Of a stretch of DNA of 47,504 bases, positions 7,823 through 16,251 are shown in pieces. Every line of letters begins with the position of its first letter. The stretch's first letter is position 1. The notes beneath the pieces were generated by a model, which had not been told where the DNA came from, did not search any database, and saw only the letters and a list, made by a program, of their open reading frames with translations. A program made the position numbers and the translations under genes. Source of the DNA: JAXHTH01 sp034211115 (GTDB lineage Bacteria; Planctomycetota; Phycisphaerae; Phycisphaerales; SM1A02); assembly GCA_034211115.1 (NCBI GenBank), contig JAXHTH010000237.1, positions 1 through 47,504 of the forward strand, written 5' to 3'.

Positions 7823-9316
7823 ATGCGCCTCGCCGAGCTCATTCACAACCTGCCCGTCACGCTCCGATCGGGAAGCGACGCGACGCCGATTGACGGGATC
7901 GTCGAGGATTCGCGCCGCGTCGGACCCGGCGACCTGTTCATCGCCCGGGTCGGGGCGGTGGCCGACGGCCGACGGTTCATCGGCGAGGCGATCGCCGCCG
8001 GCGCCGTCGCCGTCCTCACCGATCGCGCGGCGTCGCCGGACACGGCCGGGGCGGCGCATCTGGTCTGTGAGGACGTCCCGCTCTGTGCGGCCCTCCTCGC
8101 CGAGCGGTTTCACGGCGAGCCCGGCCGGCGCCTCGCCCTCATCGGCATCACCGGCACCAACGGCAAGACCACCATCGCCTACCTCGCGCATCAGCTTCTC
8201 AACCGCAGTGGTGTCCGATGCGGGCTGATCGGAACGGTGCAGGTCGATTACGGCGAGGGGCTGGAGCCGGCCGTGCTCACCACGCCGCCCGCCGTCGAGA
8301 TCAGCCGGTACCTGGCGCGGATGGTCCGCCGCGGCTGCCGGGCCTGCGTCATGGAGACCTCCAGCCACGCGCTGGCCCAGCAGCGCACGGCCGGCCTGCG
8401 CTTCGCCGGCGGCGTGTTCACGAATCTCTCCGGTGATCATCTCGATTATCACGGCACGATGGAGGCTTACGCCGCCGCGAAGGTCCGGCTGTTCGAGGCG
8501 ATCGATCCCGACGGCTGGGCGGTGATCAACGTCGACGATCCGGCATCGCGGCAGATGATCGACGCCTGCCGCGGGCACATCACGACCTCGAGCCTGAGCG
8601 ATGCGCACGCCGCCTGCTCGGCGCGCGTGGGGGCATTGTCGATGAGCGCCACGCAGGCGGAGTTCGCCGGGCCGTGGGGCGCGTTCATGCTCCGGCTTCC
8701 CCTCGTGGGCAGGCACAACGTCGCCAACGCTTTGCAGGCGGCGGCGATCGGGCATCGCCTCGGCCTCAACGGCGATGCCCTCCTCGACGGCCTCGCCCAG
8801 TGCAATGCCCCGCCCGGACGGCTCGAACCCGTCACCGGCGAACTCGATCCGTTCACCGTCCTCGTCGACTACGCGCATACCGACGATGCGCTGGATAACG
8901 TCCTGCGCGCGCTGCGCCCGGTCGTCCCTTCCGGGGGCCGGCTGCGCGTCGTCTTCGGCTGCGGAGGCGATCGCGATCGATCGAAGCGCCCGCGCATGGC
9001 CGCCGCCGCCTGGCGCTGGGCCGATGAGGTCATCGTCACCTCCGACAATCCGCGCACGGAGGACCCGGAAGGGATCATCGACGACATCGCCGCGGGCGTG
9101 CCGGCCGATCGAGTCGAGGCGACGGTGCGCATCACCGACCGCGCCGAGGCGATCGGCTTTGCCATCGAGCGCGCCGCGCCGGGCGACATCATCCTCATCG
9201 CGGGCAAGGGGCACGAGGATTACCAGATCGTCGGAACGACGCGGCGCTCCTTCGATGATCGCCTCGTCGCGGCGGAGGCGCTGGCCCGCGGCCGGAGTAA
9301 GGTGATCGCGACGTGA
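7823..9316 (+). CDS. murE: UDP-MurNAc-tripeptide synthetase (meso-DAP adding)
   Basis: Cytoplasmic ATP-dependent ligase adding the third stem-peptide residue to UDP-MurNAc-L-Ala-D-Glu. The 497 residues show the N-terminal UDP-MurNAc binding domain, the ATP loop GITGTNGKTT (108-117), TTPPA and METSSHAL blocks, the lysine expected to be carbamylated (K220 in YAAAKVRLF) and the C-terminal domain with DNPR (408-411). DNPR is the established signature for meso-diaminopimelate rather than lysine, so the wall is predicted to be DAP type. It starts 87 bp after rodA and overlaps murF by 4 nt (GTGA). Confidence 0.96.
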   Translation: MRLAELIHNLPVTLRSGSDATPIDGIVEDSRRVGPGDLFIARVGAVADGRRFIGEAIAAGAVAVLTDRAASPDTAGAAHLVCEDVPLCAALLAERFHGEPGRRLALIGITGTNGKTTIAYLAHQLLNRSGVRCGLIGTVQVDYGEGLEPAVLTTPPAVEISRYLARMVRRGCRACVMETSSHALAQQRTAGLRFAGGVFTNLSGDHLDYHGTMEAYAAAKVRLFEAIDPDGWAVINVDDPASRQMIDACRGHITTSSLSDAHAACSARVGALSMSATQAEFAGPWGAFMLRLPLVGRHNVANALQAAAIGHRLGLNGDALLDGLAQCNAPPGRLEPVTGELDPFTVLVDYAHTDDALDNVLRALRPVVPSGGRLRVVFGCGGDRDRSKRPRMAAAAWRWADEVIVTSDNPRTEDPEGIIDDIAAGVPADRVEATVRITDRAEAIGFAIERAAPGDIILIAGKGHEDYQIVGTTRRSFDDRLVAAEALARGRSKVIAT

Positions 9317-10812
9317 GCTTCCTCGCCCGCGACAACCTGCGCGCCCTCGCCGGCGGCCGATGGCTGCAGCGGCCGGTCGGCGATGACGATCCGGTCGGCG
9401 TCGGCACCGACACGCGCGACGATCTGAGCGGCCGCGTCTTCGTCGCCATCCGCGGCGAGCGGTTCGATGGACACGACTATCTCGTCAACGCGGCCGGAAA
9501 AGGCGCGGTGATGGCGATCGTCGATCGCGAGCCGTCCCCGGCCAACCTGCCCGAGGGCCTCGGCGTCCTCCTCGTGAATGATGCCCGCCGGGCCCTGGCC
9601 CGGATCGCACTCGCGTACCGCCGCACGCTCAGCGCGACGAAGGTCATCGCCATCACCGGCTCGTCGGGCAAGACGACCACCAAGCGGCTCGTCCATGCCG
9701 TGCTGTCCAGCGCTCTGCCGGGCAGCGCGGCGCCAAGATCCTTCAACAACGACATCGGCGTGCCGCTGACGATTCTCTCCGCGCGGCCGCACGATCGATA
9801 CCTCGTGGTGGAGATCGGCACGAACGCGCCGGGTGAGATCGCCCCGCTCGCCGCCATCGCGGAGCCGGACATTGCGGTGATTACCAACGTCGGCCGCGCG
9901 CATCTGGCCGGCTTCGGCTCGATCGACGCGATCCTGCGCGAGAAAGCGGCGTTGCTTTCCCATCTTTCGCGGGACGGGACGGCGATCATCAGCGCCGACG
10001 TGCCCGGCCTCGCCGACTACGCCCGCGCCGTGCCGACCATTATCCGCATCGGCGAGTCGGATGTGGCGGATCTGCGCCTCACCGCCCGAGGCCGGCACGA
10101 TGGCCCGCCGCGCCGGAACTGGTTCGAGATCAACGGCCGGTTCCGTTTCGATCTCTCCCTGCCCGGAAAGCACAACGCGCTCAACGCCCTCGCCGCGGTG
10201 GCGATCGGACGTCGCTTCGGCCTGTCCGACGAACAGATCAGCAGTGTCCTCGGCGGCGTCGATCCCGAGCCGATGCGGATGATGAAACAGCGCGTGGGCG
10301 ACATCATCGTTTATAACGACGCCTACAACGCGAACCCCGATTCGATGGCCGCCGCCCTGGAGGCGTTCGGCGAGCTCGCCGCCGACGCGCCGCGCCGCAT
10401 CGTCGTCCTCGGCGACATGCTCGAGCTGGGCGAAGCGGGCCCGGCCCTGCATCGTGAGCTGGGCGAGCGCCTCCTTGACCTGGACGGACGATCGGGGATC
10501 GATCATGCCGTCTTCGTCGGCGAGCTTGTCACGCATACCACGGAATCGCTCGCCGCGTCGTGGCCCGCGTCGCGCTTTACTCTCCTGCCCGAATTGAACG
10601 ATGGGGCGGGCGGGCGTGTCGCCGATCTGCTTCGCCCGGGCGATGCGGTGCTCATCAAGGGCTCCCGCATCCTTGGACTGGAACGCCTCATCGACATGCT
10701 GGATCGAAGCGGCGCCGCCGCGGGCGCGCCGTCGGCCACCGCCGAGGTCGAGATGAAGGATGCCCCCCGGCCGGGCGAGACGGCCGCGCGACGCGGAACG
10801 CTGACCGGATGA
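9313..10812 (+). CDS. murF: UDP-MurNAc-tripeptide--D-alanyl-D-alanine ligase
   Basis: Cytoplasmic Mur ligase that adds D-Ala-D-Ala to complete the UDP-MurNAc-pentapeptide. The 499 residues show the Mur N-terminal domain with a TDTRD segment (32-36), the ATP loop ITGSSGKTTTK (114-124), FNNDIGVPLTIL, EIGTNAPGEI and the C-terminal blocks YNDAYNANPDSM and VLGDMLELG, all MurF hallmarks. The last 35 residues are a poorly conserved tail rich in Ala/Pro/Arg. The start is GTG at 9313, overlapping the murE stop, the only sensible start and a sign of coupling. Confidence 0.96.
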   Translation: MSFLARDNLRALAGGRWLQRPVGDDDPVGVGTDTRDDLSGRVFVAIRGERFDGHDYLVNAAGKGAVMAIVDREPSPANLPEGLGVLLVNDARRALARIALAYRRTLSATKVIAITGSSGKTTTKRLVHAVLSSALPGSAAPRSFNNDIGVPLTILSARPHDRYLVVEIGTNAPGEIAPLAAIAEPDIAVITNVGRAHLAGFGSIDAILREKAALLSHLSRDGTAIISADVPGLADYARAVPTIIRIGESDVADLRLTARGRHDGPPRRNWFEINGRFRFDLSLPGKHNALNALAAVAIGRRFGLSDEQISSVLGGVDPEPMRMMKQRVGDIIVYNDAYNANPDSMAAALEAFGELAADAPRRIVVLGDMLELGEAGPALHRELGERLLDLDGRSGIDHAVFVGELVTHTTESLAASWPASRFTLLPELNDGAGGRVADLLRPGDAVLIKGSRILGLERLIDMLDRSGAAAGAPSATAEVEMKDAPRPGETAARRGTLTG

Positions 10813-10856
10813 TGCCCGGGCAGCGGTGATTTCTGCCCAACACTCCTCGAGGGACG

Positions 10857-12020
10857 ATGCTCTTCAACCTCTTCGAAAAGTCCTCGACGTGGCTGGATGA
10901 CATCGGGCTCTTCAGCGTGGTGCAGGTGCTCTATCAGGTGGAGTTCCGCGCGTTCTTCGCCGTCGTGTTCAGCTTCGCCCTCGTTCTTATATTCGGCAAG
11001 CGCACGATCCGCTGGCTTCTGAAGCAGAAGATCGGCGACTCGGCGGAGTTCAACCACGCGGACCTCAACCAGCTCATGACCTCGAAGGCGGCCACGCCCA
11101 CGATGGGGGGGCTGCTCGTCGTCGCCTCGATTCTCGCCACCTCGCTGCTCTTCGCCGATCTGCGCAACCGCTACGTCTGGCTGGCGATGATCGTTCTGCT
11201 CTGGCTCGCCGCGCTGGGCGGTGTCGATGACTGGCTGAAGCTGACGACCGCCCGCCGCAACCCGGGCTCGCGCACCGGCCTCTACGCCTGGGAGAAACTT
11301 CTCTTCCAGCTCGGCCTCGGCCTCGTGGTCGGCTTCTTCCTCTTCCGCCACAATGCGGCACAGGAGGCGGGGCGCGTGCTCACCCTGCCCTTTCAGCGCA
11401 CCTATGTTCCGGGCACGTTCGTCCTCGAGGACTGGGTGATCCATCTCGGTGCGATCGCGTTCATCGTCCTCGCCGTGCTTCTCATCGCCGGCACCTCCAA
11501 CGCGGTGAACCTCACGGACGGCATGGACGGCCTGGCGGGGGGGACGATGATCATCGCCTCCTTCGCCATGATGGTCCTGTGTTACATCGCGGGCAGCGAG
11601 GAGGCCGCGCGCACGCTGCTGCTGCCGCACATCATCGGCTCGCGCGAGCTGATGGTGATTACGGGCGCGATGGCCGGGGCGTGCCTGGGGTTCCTCTGGT
11701 TCAACTGCGCGCCGGCCCAGGTGTTCATGGGCGACACCGGCTCGCTTCCGCTGGGCGGTCTGCTCGCCTACACCGCCGTCGCCGTGCGGCAGGAGGTGTT
11801 ATTGCTCGTCATCGGCGGGATCTTCTTCATGGAGCTCGCCTCGGTGATCATGCAGGTGGGCTACTTCAAGTGGACGAAGGGCAGGCGCATCTTCCGCGTC
11901 GCACCCATCCACTACCACTTCCACCTCGGCGGCTGGTCGGAACAGCAGGTCGTCGTGCGCTTCTGGGTCTTGGCGGTAGCGCTCGCGATGGCGGCGCTGG
12001 TGTCGATCAAGCTGAGGTAG
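10857..12020 (+). CDS. mraY: Phospho-MurNAc-pentapeptide transferase
   Basis: Integral membrane enzyme transferring phospho-MurNAc-pentapeptide to undecaprenyl phosphate to give lipid I. The 387 residues have about ten membrane helices. Signature blocks are KAATPTMGG (near residue 80), a GGVDDWLK Asp pair, NLTDGMDGLAGG, FMGDTGSLPLGG and the C-terminal PIHYHFHLGG...VVVRFW histidine motif, all intact. It lies 44 bp after murF and ends the operon. murD, murG, murC and ddl, which often follow mraY in dcw clusters, are absent; a REP/transposase module begins instead. Confidence 0.96.
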   Translation: MLFNLFEKSSTWLDDIGLFSVVQVLYQVEFRAFFAVVFSFALVLIFGKRTIRWLLKQKIGDSAEFNHADLNQLMTSKAATPTMGGLLVVASILATSLLFADLRNRYVWLAMIVLLWLAALGGVDDWLKLTTARRNPGSRTGLYAWEKLLFQLGLGLVVGFFLFRHNAAQEAGRVLTLPFQRTYVPGTFVLEDWVIHLGAIAFIVLAVLLIAGTSNAVNLTDGMDGLAGGTMIIASFAMMVLCYIAGSEEAARTLLLPHIIGSRELMVITGAMAGACLGFLWFNCAPAQVFMGDTGSLPLGGLLAYTAVAVRQEVLLLVIGGIFFMELASVIMQVGYFKWTKGRRIFRVAPIHYHFHLGGWSEQQVVVRFWVLAVALAMAALVSIKLR

Positions 12021-12212
12021 GGGAGGGGCTTGGGGCTTGAAGACCTGGAGGCTTGAAGAGTTGAAGGGGTGTGTCCGTCATAGCCGCGGATGGAAATCCG
12101 CGGAGAGGAAGGAAGGAGAAGGGACTGAGGGGCCGAGAGACTGAGGGACAGAGGGGGCGGCCGAGACGAAGCGACGAAGTCACGAAGAGACGAAGTGCGA
12201 GGCGCATTCCGG
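12021..12212 (+). repeat. Purine-rich low-complexity tract with hairpin
   Basis: Non-coding 3' flank of mraY. It contains short imperfect iterations: GGCTTGAAGA-type words at 12030-12065, then GAGGGAC/GAGAGACTGAG words around 12118-12160, and ACGAAG repeated about five times at 12163-12200. A perfect 7-bp hairpin CCGCGGA/TCCGCGG lies at 12084-12103. It has no T-run, so it is at best a weak terminator for the cell-wall operon. No gene is supported here. Confidence 0.6.
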
Positions 12213-12481
12213 GGTGCCATGCTTCGGCCCGCAGGGCGAAGCATGCTGCGCTCGGTCCCGCGAGAGACTGACGTATGGTATTCTCAGGTGGGTGCCATGC
12301 TTCGACCCGACAGGGCGAAGCATGCTGCGCTCGGTCTCGCGCGAGATTGACGTATGGTATTCTCAGGTGGGTGCCATGCTTCGTCCCGCAGGGCGAAGCA
12401 TGCTGCGCTCGGTCCCGCGAGAGATTGACGTATGGTATTCTCAGGTGGGTGCCATGCTTCGACCCGCCAGGGCGAAGCATG
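12213..12481 (+). repeat. REP-like palindrome array, four copies
   Basis: Three near-identical units of 78-79 bp (starting 12213, 12291, 12370) plus the palindrome of a fourth (12448). Each begins GGTGCC followed by a 9-bp stem CATGCTTCG, a loop of about 10 nt and CGAAGCATG, then a linker ending TGACGTATGGTATTCTCAGG. The first palindrome is 12218-12245. The array ends 30 bp before a RAYT-type transposase gene, and inverted or related palindromes lie after that gene, the arrangement described for REP elements and their RAYT transposases. The short GGTG/GGTGCC word before the stem is a candidate guide sequence of the kind these enzymes recognise. Confidence 0.88.
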
Positions 12482-12510
12482 TCGCGCCCAAGTTCCGGAA
12501 AGGCCGCATC

Positions 12511-13053
12511 ATGCCATCCCACCGCAAGCGACTTCACCGCATCGAGGCGCCCGGGCACGCGCGATACCTCACCTGCTCCTGCTATCATCGTCTCGCCCTG
12601 CTCGGCAATCCCGCGATCCGCGATGCGTTCGCGGACCAGATCGAGTGCGTCCACGCGCGCAGCGCCTTCCGCCTGCTCGCGTGGGTCGTGATGCCGGAGC
12701 ACTTCCATCTTCTCCTGCTCATCCCGAATCTCCCGGAATGGACCGTCCCGAAGATCCTCCAGGCCGTCAAGCGGCCCTTCGCTCAGCGCGTCATCGCGCG
12801 GTGGCGCGGGTTGGCTGCGCCCATCCTTGATCGCTTGCGGGACGCCTCCGGCGTCACGCACTTCTGGCAGCGCGGCGGCGGCTACGATCGCAACATCGTG
12901 TCCGATGAAGAGCTCTACCAGAAGATCGAGTACCTCCACGCCAATCCCGTGCAGCGCGGACTCATCGATCGTCCGCTCGACTGGGCCTGGTCCTCCGCCC
13001 GGTGGTACGAAGGGATCCGCGAGGGGCCAATCACGATTGATCACATCGGGTGA
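12511..13053 (+). mobile_element. REP-associated tyrosine transposase (RAYT, Y1 family) CDS
   Basis: 180-residue Y1 (HUH) single-strand nuclease/transposase of the REP-associated class. Visible are the N-terminal LTCSCYHR strand, the HUH metal-binding motif MPEHFHLLL (His64, His66), and the C-terminal block YQKIEYLHANP, where Tyr141 is the best candidate nucleophile. WAWSSARWY near the C-terminus is also typical. The start was chosen at the ATG at 12511, after the palindrome array and before family homology; the longer open frame upstream only translates repeats. The enzyme is expected to cut REP hairpins near their guide tetranucleotide. The gene appears intact, so the module could be active or domesticated. 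Confidence 0.92.
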
Positions 13054-13073
13054 TGGTGTATCATCGTGCGCCG

Positions 13074-13241
13074 CATGCTTCACCCTGTCGGGACGAAGCA
13101 TGGCACCCCGGTGGGTGGTTTGTCGGGTGCCACGCTTCATCCGCGCAGCGGTGAAGCGTGCTTCACAGCGGGATGCGCTTCCGTCAGTGATGGAGGGTTG
13201 AGGCGATCATGCTTCGCCCTTCGGGACGAAGCATGGCACCC
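13074..13241. repeat. Downstream REP-like palindromes (three, mixed orientation)
   Basis: Three hairpins related to those before the transposase. One at 13074-13110 (CATGCTTC...GAAGCATGGCACC) and one at 13208-13241 (CATGCTTCG...CGAAGCATGGCACC) are in reverse orientation, with GGTGCC on the minus strand. A diverged one near 13126-13160 (GGGTGCCACGCTTCA...TGAAGCGTGC) is in forward orientation and shows compensating changes in both arms. The paired substitutions preserve the stem, suggesting selection for the hairpin. Opposed copies form a BIME-like mosaic. Confidence 0.8.
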
Positions 13242-13257
13242 CGCACCTCGGCCGCGT

Positions 13258-13497
13258 AGTGACGAGAAGGAACCGCCTCGGAAATATCATCGCAAGTACG
13301 TGGAGGCAGCCCGGGATCTCTGCGCGCGGTACCTGGAGGAAGTCCAGGCCGGCCGGCTCCTGCCCGAAGCGGCGACCTCCGGGGGTTCAGGCGGCGGGAA
13401 GTACGATGTGAGCCGACAGATCGGTTTCACCACGGACCCCCGGAAGGCGGAGAGCACAGAGCCCCCGGAAGTGATGAGGCTGTTCGATGCGGGGTAA
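13258..13497 (+). pseudogene. Unrecognised gene fragment after REP module
   Basis: A frame open from 13258 to the stop at 13495-13497 encodes roughly 80 residues with natural-looking composition (KYHRKYVEAARDLCARYLEE, then a Gly-rich linker and GKYDVSRQIG). Upstream in the same frame the sequence only translates REP palindromes, so the original start seems to have been lost or replaced by repeat insertion. I do not recognise the family. It could be a truncated remnant or a chance frame; the helical, charged first part argues mildly for real coding ancestry. Confidence 0.3.
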
Positions 13498-13499
13498 TG

Positions 13500-13958
13500 C
13501 TACTCCTGAGGCGAGGTTGTTGGGCTGTCGCCTCTGGGAGTCTGTTCGTCACTCTCCATTATTGTCACAAAATCGTTCTCATCGAGAGGGAACTTAGTCC
13601 CCAGCAGTTCGTGAGGAAGCATGTTCAACCTTCGTTTAGGAGGCTTTTTCTCGTCTCCGGTCCACGTTACGAGCAACTCAACCTTGGGTGCGGACCGGAG
13701 GGCAAGTTGAATCGCGCTCACCAGATCCCGGACCGAGGCCTTCCTGATTTCGTACTCCTCTGGATCATCTTCCTGATCGTAGAAGAAGCCGCATCCGCAT
13801 CCCTCATGCGAACCCGCGTAGTACACATGGGATGTCGAAAAGTGCCGTTTGACTTTGCTGCCAGGATCGGTATCAGACAGGAAAAAGGCAGGGGCCTCCT
13901 TCCTCCATGCAGAAGTGGGAAGCGGCACGTCAGAACCAAGAAAGAGGATGTAGCACAT
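13500..13958 (-). CDS. Conserved hypothetical protein (MCYILFLGSD family)
   Basis: 152-residue cytosolic protein of unknown function. It begins MCYILFLGSDVPLP and carries a Cys-rich centre, YYAGSHEGCGCGF (about residues 46-58), followed by an acidic stretch and a predicted alpha/beta C-terminal half. To my recollection similar short proteins with an MCYxLYxxSD start and GSHxGCGCGF centre are scattered among diverse bacteria without assigned role; this could not be checked by search. The three clustered cysteines and a histidine suggest metal binding. Base composition of 13500-14080 is visibly less GC-rich than the surroundings, a hint of transfer. It lies next to the REP module, tail-to-tail with the gene fragment. 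Confidence 0.7.
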   Translation of the reverse strand: MCYILFLGSDVPLPTSAWRKEAPAFFLSDTDPGSKVKRHFSTSHVYYAGSHEGCGCGFFYDQEDDPEEYEIRKASVRDLVSAIQLALRSAPKVELLVTWTGDEKKPPKRRLNMLPHELLGTKFPLDENDFVTIMESDEQTPRGDSPTTSPQE

Positions 13959-14182
13959 CAGTCATTCTCTCGTGTCGATCAGCAGCTTGAACGGAATACC
14001 GTTGAGCAAGGCGCGTGAACGATGCTATGGAGAATAAAGCATAGCAGGCGTCTCCATGGTCTCCCGTTCTTCCTCGTCGGCGGCGGAGTCCATCGGGAGG
14101 GCACCTATCTGCTCACGCCATTGAGGCGATCGCGGACCCCCGGAAGCGGCGGGACGCCTGTGACACCAGTGGTTGGGCAGCC
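13959..14182. other. Intergenic, small hairpin, no gene seen
   Basis: 224 bp between the hypothetical gene and rluA, both on the minus strand. A perfect 7-bp stem TGCTATG/CATAGCA with a 10-nt A-rich loop lies at 14023-14046 and could be a transcription or mRNA end signal. The part before 14080 is AT-richer than the genome average. No coding frame, tRNA or further repeat was recognised. Confidence 0.45.
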
Positions 14183-15367
14183 TTAGACGTCCACCCTCAC
14201 ACCGCTGACGGTCGGCGTCTCGATCAGGCGATGCGCGCGGAGGAGTTGGATGAGGAGACGCATGTCTTGCGGGGGCGGGGCCTGGAACTCGATGGGCTTG
14301 TTCGTGATCGGGTGGGTGAAGCCGAGCAGGGCGGCGTGGAGGGCCTGGCGGGTGATGAGCGGGTCGCGCGGCGACAGCGATGGGATGCCGCGGGCTTTGT
14401 CGGCGTATCTTCCGGGGGCCGGTCCAGTGATGTCGCCTACGGTGAGGTGGCGGCCGCCGTACATGTCATCGCCCACCAGCGGGTAGCCAAGGTGCGAGAG
14501 GTGCACGCGGATCTGGTGCGTGCGGCCGGTCCTGAGCTCGACCTCGACGAGCGAGTAGTCCTCGTAGACCTCGCGGACGCGATAGACGGTCACCGCCTCC
14601 TTGCCCGCGGGATCCCAGCGCACGGCGTACTTGTGCTTGACGGTCGGATGCTTGCCCAGCGGCATGTCGATGACATCGGCGTAGGGCTCGAGGCGGCCGT
14701 GCACGACGGCCAGATAGCGCTTCTCGACGCGCCGCTGCTCGAACTGCCTGCCCAAACGCCAGTGCGCGGTGTCGGACTTGGCGGCGACCATGACGCCGGT
14801 CGTGTGACGATCGAGCCGATGCACGACGCCGGGGCGCGCGAGCTCCTCGCCCACCGAAGACAGCTCGCCGCCGGAATGATGGCGGAAGTGATAGGCGAGG
14901 CCGTTGATGATCGTGCCGGAGAGGTTGCCGCGCGCGGGATGGACGATGATGTCATCGTGCTTGTTGAGGATGATGAGATGATCGTCTTCGTACAGGACAT
15001 CGAGCGGGATGTCCTCGGCCGGGATCTCCTTGCTCGGCGGGGGCGGGAGGACGGCGACGACCAGGTCATCACGGCGCAGGCGCGTCGAGGCCTTCGGGAT
15101 GCGGCCGTTGACGGTGACCGCCTCCTCGCGGATGAGGCGCTGAAGCGACGTGCGGCTGAGGAACGGGATGCGATCGACGAGATACCGGTCGAGGCGCTTG
15201 TTCAGGTCTCGGGTGAGCCGGAAGCGCACGGTGGCCGGTCGCTCATCGTCTTCGCTCTGTTCGTAGAGCTCATAGAGCGCCTGCTGATCGACCTTCCCGC
15301 CGGGCGAGAGGAGGTCGTCGTTGTCATGCGGGGTTGGTTCGGTTTCGCGGTCTTCGCGCGGGGGCAT
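14183..15367 (-). CDS. RluA-family 23S rRNA pseudouridine synthase
   Basis: Isomerises uridines to pseudouridine in rRNA (RluC/RluD-like). The 394 residues comprise a variable acidic N-terminus (1-50), an S4 RNA-binding domain (about 55-110, LDRYLVDRIPFLSRTSLQRL), and the catalytic domain. The catalytic Asp lies in HRLDRHTTG (about residue 190), with the usual downstream KRYLAVVHG and GRTHQIRVHL motifs. The family consensus HRLDKxTSG is slightly altered to HRLDRHTTG, but the Asp is kept. The ATG overlaps the stop of the TPR-like gene by one base (TGATG), so the two are likely coupled. The exact target uridine cannot be assigned. Confidence 0.93.
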   Translation of the reverse strand: MPPREDRETEPTPHDNDDLLSPGGKVDQQALYELYEQSEDDERPATVRFRLTRDLNKRLDRYLVDRIPFLSRTSLQRLIREEAVTVNGRIPKASTRLRRDDLVVAVLPPPPSKEIPAEDIPLDVLYEDDHLIILNKHDDIIVHPARGNLSGTIINGLAYHFRHHSGGELSSVGEELARPGVVHRLDRHTTGVMVAAKSDTAHWRLGRQFEQRRVEKRYLAVVHGRLEPYADVIDMPLGKHPTVKHKYAVRWDPAGKEAVTVYRVREVYEDYSLVEVELRTGRTHQIRVHLSHLGYPLVGDDMYGGRHLTVGDITGPAPGRYADKARGIPSLSPRDPLITRQALHAALLGFTHPITNKPIEFQAPPPQDMRLLIQLLRAHRLIETPTVSGVRVDV

Positions 15368-16146
15368 CAGGCGCCGGTCTCAGCGGGCTCGATGAGCCTG
15401 AGCAGTCCGGGATCGACGGGCGATTCGTCCTCGCCCCTGCTGGGGGTGGGGCGTCGCTGCTCGACATCGGCGGCGACGGGGAACTGGATGTCCTGCACGA
15501 AGGCGTCGGTGGTCTCGGCGCGCTGCCGGGCGATCTCGGCCTGGGCGGGGAAAAACGGCTCGACGCGCTCGGCGGCCTGGAGGTAGAAGCGGCGTGCGGC
15601 CTCCGAATCGCCGCGGGCCTCGGCGATCGCCGCCCGCCCGTTGTGGGCGTTCAGGACATGGATGGTGAAGGCCCTCGAGCCGTCGTCGCTGTCGATCACC
15701 TGCTCGTAGAGGCGATCGGCGCGATCGAGATACTGCTGGCGCAGCTCGTCACTGAGGGCCTCCTCGGCCGGGTCTTCCTCGGCGTCCTCGAGGTCTTCCT
15801 CGGTGACGGACGCGTCGAGGGCGCGGCCGGCCTGAACGAAGCGGAGCAGCTCTTCGGCGGCCTGAAGCCGGGCGAGGCTGGCCACCCGTCCCACGCCGTC
15901 GTAGGTGTTGGCGACGTCTTCATAACTGCCGGGCAGCTTCGCATCGAAGAAGGCCTGCCACGCCTCGTTGCGATGGCCGCTCTGATGCTGCCGCCAGCGA
16001 TGCACCCCGATAAACACGCAGATCGCGACGAGGATGACGAGCAGCCAGGTCGGGCCGTTCGTCTTCAACCAGTCGACGAAATCCTCGTTGATGCGACTTT
16101 CGGTGAGGTCGGTCTGGTGAACCTCTTTGAGCCGGTTGCGATCCAT
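15367..16146 (-). CDS. Membrane-anchored TPR-like protein (YfgM-like)
   Basis: 259-residue single-pass membrane protein. A short N-terminal cytoplasmic part precedes one transmembrane helix (about residues 27-46, WLLVILVAICVFIGVHRW). A helical domain then carries TPR-like pairs (SLARLQAAEELLRF, AHNGRAAIAEARGDSEAARRFYLQAAE) around an acidic insertion, and a Pro/Glu-rich tail follows. The layout resembles YfgM-type proteins that help exported proteins at the Sec translocon, but that is by architecture only. The start at 16146 is supported by a strong AGGAGG 5 nt upstream; the upstream in-frame start adds 24 unconvincing residues. Second gene of a minus-strand run ending with the pseudouridine synthase. 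Confidence 0.75.
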   Translation of the reverse strand: MDRNRLKEVHQTDLTESRINEDFVDWLKTNGPTWLLVILVAICVFIGVHRWRQHQSGHRNEAWQAFFDAKLPGSYEDVANTYDGVGRVASLARLQAAEELLRFVQAGRALDASVTEEDLEDAEEDPAEEALSDELRQQYLDRADRLYEQVIDSDDGSRAFTIHVLNAHNGRAAIAEARGDSEAARRFYLQAAERVEPFFPAQAEIARQRAETTDAFVQDIQFPVAADVEQRRPTPSRGEDESPVDPGLLRLIEPAETGA

Positions 16147-16251
16147 GGATTCCTCCTGGCCCGGGGCGGCGGACGCGGCGTCTGGGGCCATCGTATCGCG
16201 ACGCCGGTGGGGGGGCAATGATTCGATCGGTTTCCCGGTGCGGCGGCGGAT

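Noticed and set aside
6653..9214. Long minus-strand frame opposite rodA and murE
   Set aside because: The plus-strand genes carry intact motifs; the antisense translation has shadow composition and spans two genes.
12213..12481. CRISPR-like regular spacing of repeats at 78-79 bp
   Set aside because: The whole unit including the linker is repeated, so there are no unique spacers, and no cas genes are nearby. The palindromes and adjacent RAYT explain it as REP.
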